From Toxotes chatareus (Eukaryota > Chordata > Actinopteri > Toxotidae), in assembly GCA_016801885.1 (NCBI GenBank), contig CM028900.1, positions 16,944,972-17,008,971 of the forward strand: a stretch of 64,000 bases of DNA, in the 5' to 3' direction. Under the pieces are notes generated by a model that saw only the letters and a program-made list of their open reading frames with translations, searched no databases and was not told where the DNA came from. Made by a program: the position numbers and the translations under genes. This document shows positions 1 to 9,031 of the stretch, one piece after another. The first letter of the stretch is position 1; the number at the start of each line of letters is the position of its first letter.

Positions 1-499
1 AAGAAGCACTATATTTGCTGTGAGAACTGGTATTAAAGTGGCCAGCCATGGTCTTGCAAGAATGTTTGTCCAACCAAGTTCATACATTTTTTCTTCATCT
101 TGATGAGGACATTCTTATTTGAATCTTTTATTCTTCAGTTTCATTTCAAAGGAAATAAAGACCTGCTATTTAAACAATGTGATTTCTACATTGATTTGTT
201 TGCGTTTAGGCATAATGGGTGTATGTTCACAGTTAACAGTTGCCTGTTAAAATTTGCCTTCCCCTTACATAACAGCTTTACCCTTCAAGTATCCTAACAA
301 TATTAAGCTTAAAAATACTCTATTAATGAGTCTGATACAATACACAAATACCTAAGGGCCCTTTGGGTTTGGTTACAGTTGTAACAAATATGCATGTGTG
401 CTTAGTGGGACAGTTGATAAATACAACAAAATACATATAGTGACGCATATGCGAAAAGAAAATATTAACCTAATAACGTAACATATAATGCAAGAAAAT

Positions 500-530
<31 letters not shown>

Positions 531-794
531 CATACACACTACAACATGTATTTATTGAAGCAACCACAAAAGGTAACTCCTTATTTTAACCTATGGTAAA
601 TAATTCAGGGTAATGTAATTGGTTAGATTAGTGCTCCATTTCAGCTATTTGAGTTAGTAAGCATTAAAGTAAGCAGTAAACTGATTTTTAACATGTTCAC
701 ACTTGACCCCCTCTCCAAACTCAATCTGAATATCACCAGTATTGAGTTTTAAAACACGATGATGTCATCTCACCAATCAAACAAATCAACTTTT
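1..794. other. Non-coding stretch, no gene recognised
   Basis: AT-rich sequence with an alternating (TA)n tract at about 498-518 running into TACATA repeats. The reading frames are short and show no familiar domain. It may be intron or 3' flank of the minus-strand gene model. Confidence 0.6.
498..535. repeat. (TA)n/(TACATA)n microsatellite
   Basis: About ten TA units followed by TACATA-type repeats. It is a simple tandem repeat with no other visible role. Confidence 0.9.
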
Positions 795-826
795 CCTGCA
801 GTGTGGTGGTTAAACCACACTGCAGG
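795..826. repeat. Perfect 13-bp inverted repeat, 6-nt loop
   Basis: The arms CCTGCAGTGTGGT (795-807) and ACCACACTGCAGG (814-826) are exact reverse complements around GGTTAA. A transcript would fold into a tight hairpin. It overlaps the stop end of the speculative third exon. No associated target duplication or known element was recognised. Confidence 0.8.
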
Positions 827-3800
827 TACTCTCTTGTAAAACCACAACCACATTTGTCTTGCATTGAAATACAAGGAACCCAGACAAACATACACTTGGT
901 TTGTCACAGAAGGCATCTAGATAAAGAAACACTGGGTTTGGCTGTGAAAAAAGCCAGTGGAGGTACTCCTCCCTGAGAGTGCAGGGTCCACCTGTGACCC
1001 CACTCAGCCTGAAGGAAAGATTAGAGATGCTGACTGGGTTAAAGCTGCTTAAGGTCGGACAGCTGCTTCTGTCTGAGTCACCTGAATACAGCTTCTGTGC
1101 CAACAAATAAACATCTTCTCATATGAGAAAGGAATGCTTAAATGTGCCTCAACAGATGCCAGCCTAAACATTGGCAATGTTCAGCCACATCTTGGCAGGT
1201 ACCTCACCTTTGTGAAGCTGTTTTAATTCTAAAAATTTAATTTGGCTTGGAAAGGTCTGCACTCCACTAACCACTGTGAACAGCTGAGTTAATGCCCTAG
1301 TCTGCTATGATGACTTCTATCTCTTTTGCAAGTTATAATTAATCTAGTAGGACCCATCTTCGCCTGCTGTGGCCACAGGCCAAACCATCTCTCTCTTTTA
1401 ACTTACCAGTAGACATAGTAGGCCATTGCCATGACCACCAACGCCCCACAAATCCCAGTGAAGATCATCACAGCACTCTGGTTCAGCATTTTGGCTCCTG
1501 GTATCTCACCAAATCAAAGCCAGAATAAAAACATAAAGAAAGGCCTGCAGAGAGCAATGGATAGTCACAGGCTGTCCTGCCTCATAGCCATGATAATCCC
1601 ACAGAAGGAAAGAGAGAGATTATGATGATGCCAGCAAGAACACAGCCAGATCCCAGATCTTGCTGGAGCAACTGACTAATCAGTGCAACAGTTTAGTGAG
1701 AAAAAAAAAAAAAGAATTTCCTATCACCAGAAAAACTACCAAAAAGAGTGGATCTCCATCAAGAGCACATGCAAAAAAAAACCATCAAAAAGTCTTTAAG
1801 GCCACAGTGGATTCTTACTAGAGCTCACCAATGAATGCTAGATAGACTGAAAGATGGCTCACTTCTGGAAGGAGGGAGTCACACATGTACTGTAAGTAGT
1901 GTCTTACATGCATTCCCATCCTCTAATCCAGTGGATCAGATTAGTGCTGATTAGCAGGCTATGGGCACCCTGGATGTGTCACATTTCATTAACATTAACA
2001 AAGAAGAAGGCTGGGCTCTGCCCAACCAAGGTGGAGTTAGCAGAATGGCATCTGTTACGCTAAAGGAACCAATCATAGTGTAGGATGTCTTGCCTCACCT
2101 TGCCATTGGCCACTGTTAGTGACTCGGAGCATTAGACTGACATGACCTCAAAGAGAGGGTGAGTAGATTCTTTAAAACAGTCACTTCCTGTGTGCTGCCA
2201 AGCTGTGCTTTGTTTGTTATTGGTCAAGTGTAATTAAGAATGAATTAACCCAATGTCTGGTTCATCCAACATCCTCACTTCCTCTATGTTCCTGACAGTA
2301 CCTCAGGTAGTGAAAATTATTTACAATAGATCTATATTACTCAGCCACACAAAGATGACAAACAGGGCTAGTGGACAAGCCAGCAAAAGCCTTTGGGGGG
2401 TTCTTGCAAAGAGCTAATGTCAAATCTGTTTCACACAAGCTGCCAGAGAGACAAAGAAATAAACTGTCAAGTGTTTACTGAAACAGGTCAAAGGTTAGAG
2501 TACAGTCCTGAGGGCTTGCCACTGGGCATTAAAGCCAAATATAAATAGAGATAAAAATAAATAATGATAGCAGGACGATGAAGGTCATTTATGTTTGAAA
2601 CAACAGAGTGCTCTAAATCCTGCACACAGCAACGCAGTCCTGCCCAACACTCAACAACTGCAGTTATGTAGTCATATGCTGGGCAACATGTGACACTTAA
2701 AGCCACACCACACCACCACCACAAAAACTAACAGGGAGGACGATTCAATGGCAGGAGAGATTTAACTTGCACTTGCCCAGGTTATATCCCATTTTTGGTA
2801 ATATTGGATTTCACAGTTTATGAGAAAATTCATACCTGATGTCACTGTCCAAGCAAAGTAATGTGTGGCAATAACACAAACAATGTGCACAATGCATGTG
2901 CACAAATTATGTCTTTTTTTGGTCTTTACAATTATCAACAAATTCTCTGAAAAGATCAAATCCAGCTATTTACTGATCCAACTAACATATGGTTGTCAAA
3001 AAAAAAAACCACTGACACATTAGACACATTACCTTTGGGTGATATGTCACTTATTAAAATAATCACAGTGGATGTAGAGTTTTCCTCTCAGCAGTCTGAA
3101 CATAGAAGTGTGTCCCCAAGCATGCTCATTAATGTCTATTCGAGACAAGAATTACTCCCCAATGATCAAAAATGCAGTTGCAGAGCTGCTTCAAATCCCA
3201 TTTTGAAAAAAATGGGATTTGATATTGAGGAAATGATTCCATGTAAAGCCTCTACAGAAGGTTTTATCTCAGAGAGGACAAAGTTATTTCGGTAAATCTA
3301 GTTAATATTTCTTCAGTACTTTCAAAGTTCCCTCTGGCCTCTATTTGGCCACAAACTCCGGGCAAGTCAGAAGGGATGACTGATAAGACTTGAGGATACA
3401 TAAGGTGCTCTTTGCTGAGTCAGCAAAGTAATGGGACTAATAGCAGAAAGAGGAGCGGGAGGTAAGAGGTCAAACTGCCATTATGCTTGAATATTGAACC
3501 TATTCATTGAGTATGAATGGTCAAAGTTACTCTGCAGTTTACCAGCAGTTTAAGAGGTTGATAAGGTTATACATCGTTAGAGTGGGATTATGGTCCAAGA
3601 TGGAACTGCTCAGATAAAAGGCTTATCTACATGTATACATGTAGATACGCCTATGAGTACTCTAGGGCAATCCTTTAGCTTGATTAACAGAAAAGAGTTC
3701 AAAAGGGTACACAGACGTGTCACTGGACTTTAAACCAATGGTATATTTGCACAACATGCATGACTCAGATTTGAGGTAAATACTTAGATTTGGCTACCAA

Positions 3801-5604
3801 CACAATGCATGAATATCTTACTAATCAATCATTTCTGTTTAGGCTTAGGTTTAGGATGCCAAAAGTGATGTAGCCCTCCTGCAAAAAAATACAATAAAGT
3901 AAGATTGGTTTGGCTCATTCTTGAGGAAAAACTGAATCACTATAAATAATACATTGATTACCTAATGTTGGCTGGCAAGATTTCTGACAAGATTGAAAGC
4001 TGAAATATTTAGATGTTTCCACTTGTCCAACTTACTCTACATTACAGTCATCATTAGTGTCATGTCATGTCATCATCTGCCGCTTATCTGGGTCCAGGCC
4101 CAGGTCGCGGGGGCAACTGCCACCCAGTCCACAATGCACCGAAGTCCTATGGCACCTCCATGGGTGTGAGCCCATGGGAGGTGGTGCCGCCCAGAGTGAG
4201 ATTCAAACCCACGACCCTGAGAGATTGAGTCTCATGCGCTACCAACTGAGCTAACCAGGCGGCTTCATCATTAATGCTAGACACTTTATCTGATTAAGTG
4301 AGGAATGGCCCTGTGGTCAGCAGGAAGAAATCATCATTATCACTAAGGCTGAAAACATTAGAAAGTCAGGTGGTGATTATCTCAACAGACAAAATTAACA
4401 GATTGGAATTTATATAACTGGCTGAATTTAGATAACTGCTTTGTTTTAGCCATTTATCCAAAGCAACACAAATATACACTGCTTGCATAATAATTGATGA
4501 CTTTTCACAAATAATCATTTATCATTAGTAATGCCCTGCATTACAGCAGTAAACACATCTCCCTGTCAAGGTCTTTTGCATTCAGACACACTTAACATGT
4601 GGCTCTACAATACCTGTGTGCAACCAATGAACCAATAAACATATTCCCATTTAGTATTCATTATTAAATGGGAATATGTTGTATCAATGCTATGTAAGGC
4701 TTAAGTCCAGTGACCACCCAAGACCACTGCTTCCTTTAGCCCAGGGGTCGGCAACCTTAAATACTCAAAGAGCCACATCTAAAATGAGGATAACACTGCA
4801 TATATCGTGTTTTTACCTGTATGCTATGCATTAATACTGTAATGTGTGTAATGTCTATTTATCATATAGCCATATACTCTCTTATCATGCACTCATATAG
4901 TAAATTCTATGTGAAATACATACAACTTGACCTGACCTAATGTACTGAGTATGCTGTTTATTATACTTTGTGAAGACACCTGTTATGCTTCCGGTGTCCC
5001 CAAGCATAACTTACACTTTATCTCAGCTGCTCATTATTTTTTAACCTTCAGATTATTTTGTCTCCCTGCCATCCTGGTATGTGAGAAACAGGCATCAAAA
5101 ACTCTAGGAACTTGTAACTCGGGGTCAGATCTCATTTTGAACTCCGAACAAAAGACGCTTGGTTGATGTTAACTTTAAAATAAAACACTCAATGTCTATT
5201 TGAGTCCTCCTCGTAAACGAACGAACTAACACTCATTTTTTATTTTCTAAAGTCACAGGGAGCCACAGCAGAGGGATTTAAGACCCACATGCGGCTCTGT
5301 GGCCGCGGGTTACCGACCCCTGCTCTAGCCCAATGCATAAACAGTCACAGCATTATTGTGATCACTGGTAAGCACCAAAAAACAAACAAACAAACAAAAA
5401 AAACAAGTTCATAACACTCATAGCAAAATGTCAGGAATGATTACGGTAACAGTACTTGCCTGTGTCGTACTGCCTGCCACGCTGGTTAAAACTGCGGTTC
5501 AAGCCTAAGGTTAGCACCGACTTAGAGAGCAGCAGACCTGAATGAACTCCAGTAACCTTACGTATGGTGTGTATGGTACGACGCAGGAGCCAGCTGGCGC
5601 ACAT
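812..5604 (-). CDS. Putative small gene with Arg-rich leader and one transmembrane segment (speculative 3-exon model)
   Basis: I do not recognise this gene. Exon A (5604-5460) starts at an ATG with G at -3 and encodes 48 residues beginning MCASWLLRRTIHTIRK, rich in Arg and free of acidic residues until the last few. It ends CAG|GCAAGT, the strong consensus of a GC-AG donor. Exon B (1497-1407) follows a CAG acceptor in the right phase, contains MLNQSAVMIF and a hydrophobic stretch ending MAYYVY, and has a textbook GTAAGT donor. A third exon (1008-812) follows a pyrimidine-rich TTTCCTTCAG acceptor, again in phase, giving about 144 aa. A basic leader plus a transmembrane segment would suit a mitochondrial inner-membrane or type II membrane protein, but this is inference. 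Exon B is the best supported and exon C the weakest; exon C could be chance and further exons may lie before position 1. The AYYVY stretch is reminiscent of arylacetamide-deacetylase/NCEH1 N-termini, but that is weak. Confidence 0.33.
3191..3222. repeat. 14-bp inverted repeat with 4-nt loop
   Basis: The arms TCAAATCCCATTTT (3191-3204) and AAAATGGGATTTGA (3209-3222) are perfect reverse complements separated by GAAA. A GNRA-type tetraloop would cap the RNA hairpin if transcribed on the plus strand. Confidence 0.8.
3624..3647. repeat. Perfect 24-bp palindrome without spacer
   Basis: The 12-base half TATCTACATGTA (3624-3635) is followed immediately by its exact reverse complement (3636-3647). 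It is a cruciform-capable site and not part of any repeat family I recognise. Confidence 0.85.
4057..4264 (-). mobile_element. tRNA-Lys-derived SINE with 9-bp target duplication
   Basis: On the minus strand the element opens with a tRNA-like head at 4260-4190: GCCTGGTTAGCTCAGTTGGT (A box), then TGAGACT, then a B box resembling GGTTTGAATCT. This resembles tRNA-Lys(CTT) with a decayed anticodon loop. A tRNA-unrelated body follows, then a tail reading GATAAGCGGCAG, a motif common at the 3' end of fish SINE/LINE pairs, and then ATGAC repeats. The flanks TCATCATTA at 4048-4056 and 4265-4273 form a perfect 9-bp target-site duplication, so both ends are well defined. It is not expected to be a functional tRNA. 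Confidence 0.88.
4638..4680. repeat. 16-bp perfect inverted repeat, 11-nt loop
   Basis: The arms AACATATTCCCATTTA (4638-4653) and TAAATGGGAATATGTT (4665-4680) pair perfectly. It could be a solo foldback element or a chance hairpin; the stem is too short for a classical microRNA precursor. Confidence 0.85.
4742..5322. mobile_element. Non-autonomous hAT (Charlie-like) element, 581 bp
   Basis: The ends carry terminal inverted repeats, CAGGGGTCGGCAACC on the left and GGTTACCGACCCCTG on the right, matching over 14 of 15 bases. Flanking octamers CTTTAGCC (4734-4741) and CTCTAGCC (5323-5330) form an 8-bp target duplication with one mismatch, as expected for hAT elements. Sub-terminal GAGCCACA / TGCGGCTCTGTGGC motifs also mirror each other. 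No transposase frame is inside, so it needed a helper. Confidence 0.9.
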
Positions 5605-6055
5605 GACGTACAGCGAGGCATAGACGGCTTGCGGAGTAAAAGCATTTTTTTAATGAACCCACTGACACTTTGCCATTAACTCTGGCATCCCACACTATGT
5701 GCCCCTCCAGTATCTGCACGGCTTAGTTTTGCAGCCCCATGGCCTCTAAATTAAAATGCACAAGTGGATTACATGCGTCAGTGCGGCACGGCTAACGCAC
5801 CAAAGGCTCAATAGCCAGCACGTCTAGTGACTGGGCTTATCTTTTGACACACATGTCATGAGTTAGCTGCCCGGTGAGATCAAAGTTGCAAACACACATC
5901 ACTCCACATCCTGTATTTGAGAAATGAACATTAACTAACCTGTCTAACTATTGCTATAAGAAACAGCAAAAAAGTCAAAGCTAGCTGACACCACCTTAAA
6001 CCTGACGTTAGTGTGGAACTCAACCGAGCAGCACCAGAAGGACAGGGGCAGCTGC

Positions 6056-6265
6056 TAACGGCACACGCTAGCATGCTAACGTAGCAAAACCAGTGAAGCT
6101 AGGGTAAAAAATGTCTCCGAGGAGCAGGATGGAGTCGGATGGTTGGACCGTTCAGTTGCTAATGAGTGCCACATTTCCCCACATACATCATTTATCAATA
6201 GTCAACTGACCTGTGAAGCTTGCTAACGTTATGCTATGCTAGTTAACAAGCTAACGTTAGCTGTC
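6056..6265. repeat. Cluster of GCTAACG/GCTAACGTTAGC palindromic motifs
   Basis: Within 210 bases the motif GCTAAC recurs five times. One copy (6250-6261) is the perfect 12-bp palindrome GCTAACGTTAGC; others are GCTAGCATGCTAACGTAGC (6067-6085) and TGCTAACGTTATGCT (6221-6235). The cluster lies directly downstream, in minus-strand terms, of the putative first exon. It could be simple-sequence drift or a cluster of binding sites; I know no named factor for it. Confidence 0.5.
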
Positions 6266-6293
6266 AGTGTCAGTAACGGTACTCTGGGCTTAC

Positions 6294-6540
6294 CTGCAAA
6301 TTATTCACTTGGGAGTCGGTAGATTTACACTTTTTCGCTGCTTTCTTGCCTTCGGGGGCGTAAAATAACTCTGTTAAGAAGCCCTTCTTACTTCGTATGT
6401 TTCCTGTAACGCAATAAAAATGACTTGAGGTAATGCTATTTGCAGGAGCGCTATTGTTTGTCGGTTAAAGCCCCACATTTCCTCAAAGCCCATCTGAAGG
6501 TAGCATGCCCTACATCCGGTCCGCCCCCTCATTCATTCTC
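6294..6540 (-). promoter_or_regulatory. CpG-rich promoter-like region and possible 5' UTR exon
   Basis: Read on the minus strand, this stretch ends in a good donor (TTTGCAG|GTAAGC at 6300-6288). Its upstream end holds an ETS-like ACCGGATGT near 6515. It contains short upstream ATGs but no long reading frame, so a non-coding first exon for the minus-strand gene model in 812-5604 is the simplest reading. Together with 5450-6290 it is richer in CpG than the flanks. No TATA box stands out. The transcription start is not determinable from sequence alone. Confidence 0.35.
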
Positions 6541-6544
6541 ACAG

Positions 6545-9031
6545 AAATAAATAAAATACACCATCTGTGTTTATTTATGTAACGTGCCTTTGCAGCCCCA
6601 CACTTGCCGATGCAGGTACTACAAGTTCAAGAACAGGTAAAGGTAGAATAAGTATATTTACTGAAATAGGCTACGTATAATGCCCTATATTACTGATTTC
6701 CTGTGACCAGCTAGTCTACATCAGTTTTATTGCTTGAACTACTATGAATTTCTATCATAATTAAATTTCTGTTATGTAATGGAAAGTATCCTCATATTGA
6801 TAAGTAATCTCATAAAGAGAAAACTAGCTAAAACATGTATTTAAAACGTGTACAGCAGAGTGTGAATGTGTGCATGACTAACGTCAGACCTCTTTAGCCC
6901 TCTGCTGGTGTATATGCATAGCTGCAGCTTTAATTCTTTTTGAGATGAGCCATGGGAACAGAATCCTGTTGCGCACATAAAGCCCCGGGGCCTTTTCTGT
7001 GACAAGTCTGGCATGTCTGTTGAAACCATATGGCATTTTATCTTTCTGAAATATAAAGGTAAGATATGAACCACTCACTATAACAAATTCATCCCTTCTC
7101 TTTCACAACAAAACCTGGAGTTTCTCATTCACATTACCTTCAAGATACTGGCCACTAATAAAACTCTTAACTTTGTTAAGTGTATTCAAATTGCATGCTG
7201 CAGGTGGGCAGACATGTTCGCCAGTCTGGTTATTTGGGTTAATGCTGGCTATTCATACTGTGGATTAGTGTTGGCAAAACAGAGCTGCGTCACCTGTCCC
7301 TAATCACACAATATAGTAAGCACCTGGCAAGACAACTGACGCTTGCTGACTTGTTTGCCTTTATTTCTTTACTTTTCAAATTGAAAGTAGAAAGTGTGAT
7401 TTCTCTCATATATTTTACAGCACATTTTCTATATTTAGTGTTAAAATCACATAGGTTTGGTTTCTTTTTGATTGCAGACATGTTTTTTCCCTCTTTTCCA
7501 CCTGATCATCATTAACACTAACTTGATAACTTGATTTGGGGATTATAAATCTGCATCTTTCACACTTGGGGAAAAAAACACTTTAAGGATGACGTGAAGG
7601 AACAATCAGCTCTCTCATATGAACACTAAAAAAAAGATACTACATCCTTGGGAGAATCCTGAGAATGTTGAAACCTAGCAATTGATAAAAATATATAAGA
7701 TATATATATATATATATTTATTTATAAAATGATAAAATAACACAAAAATGCAGTTTCAGTAAAAGATTAATCATTTATTATTTCTGTTATTATATCAATC
7801 TTTATCAGAGCAGCAGCTCAAGATTTGGCACTTGATTTTCTAACATTGTGTGTGAGGATCAACTATTACATTGGTACACAAAAACATTCACTACCAATGT
7901 TTTTTGTTCTAAACTTAAGGCTATTTTACAGCGTGGTCTCTCATAACCAACTCATTTGATATGACAACAGTCAACAATGAAAACAATGATCATTAGTAAG
8001 TATATTAAAGATTATCTGTGCAAATACCTCAATTTGAGATGTTTAGGACATGGATCTAACATGTTATACATCTGCTAGTTCAGAAAGTATTGAATCATTT
8101 AAAAAGTAGGTGAAAAACATTTTCAAAAAATTATTTAAAAGAATGGTTTTAGACATCAGCTATTACCATGATTATCAGTAAAGTTACAATCTCTCAAAAA
8201 CTAAACAAGGTCAAATAAACTGGGGTAATGAAACTATATAGCGTTACAATACATATCTCCATACTTATAATGCATCCACTCTGAATTAAAAGTGCAGGAT
8301 AAAATACCGAAATGCAATATAAGCAAACTGCATGCATGAATTTCTTTATATTATAATAATTTCAGAAAACTCAAAATGCAATAAAATGTTCTGTGGATCT
8401 GACATCACTTATATATTTATATTTATATATATATTTATATATTATTCAACAGCCAAAAGAAGCTATTAACCCCTTTCCTTCTGCATTATGTCTTACTTCT
8501 AGCCTAACATATTATGTTTTCATAAGAATATAAACAGTATAGTGATGTGCTTATAACACCATGTAAGAAACACACTTTAAGTACATGTGATGAGGGCTGA
8601 CTTACTATCATATCTAAAACAAGTAGAGGCATGGTCATGCATGCATCACTAGTTTTGTGGACTTTCTGCTCAGCTTAACTGAGATGAAATGTTGTGTAGC
8701 AAGAAACAGTTTTAACCATAGTGAGTATGATTCAAGAACACTTACACATTAGCTAATGCCCTATTTTCTTTTTAGGGGCAGATGATGTCTACACAGGCCA
8801 TAACACAGACACATGGCAGTGATCCCAATGTGTTTGTGAGCAGAATGTACATACAACACGTCCTGCTGACCCCCCTCATGAAAACACAGTTGTAGTCCCA
8901 CAGAGATTCTGTAAGGCAGAGACATGTAACAGTCTTTGAAGTGAAAATCCTACATGTGTCTTTAGGACCACCCAGATCTGAAATTGATTTGTACCAGCAC
9001 AATGTGAATGTTCACAAAATCATTACTGCCT
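6545..9031. other. AT-rich intergenic region and pdxk 3' UTR
   Basis: No coding exon recognised. Minus-strand AATAAA candidates for pdxk polyadenylation occur as TTTATT at about 7719 and 7776, so the 3' UTR could reach back to about 7.7 kb. (TA)n tracts lie near 7698-7720 and 8408-8445. The remainder shows no recognisable element. Confidence 0.5.

Larger units (their letters stand above)
1498..4047. other. Probable intron of the minus-strand gene model; no other gene seen
   Basis: No coding signature on either strand. It contains two near-perfect fold-back sequences (3191-3222 and 3624-3647), listed separately. A 100-codon frame at 2993-3295 on the plus strand has no recognisable domain and no splice context. 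Confidence 0.5.

Noticed and set aside
4190..4260. A tRNA-Lys gene on the minus strand
   Set aside because: The A and B boxes are present but the anticodon arm is shifted and the acceptor stem does not pair. The element continues into a SINE body with target duplications, so it is a SINE head.
4638..4680. A microRNA precursor
   Set aside because: A 16-bp stem with an 11-nt loop is too short for Drosha/Dicer processing, and flanking bases do not extend the pairing.
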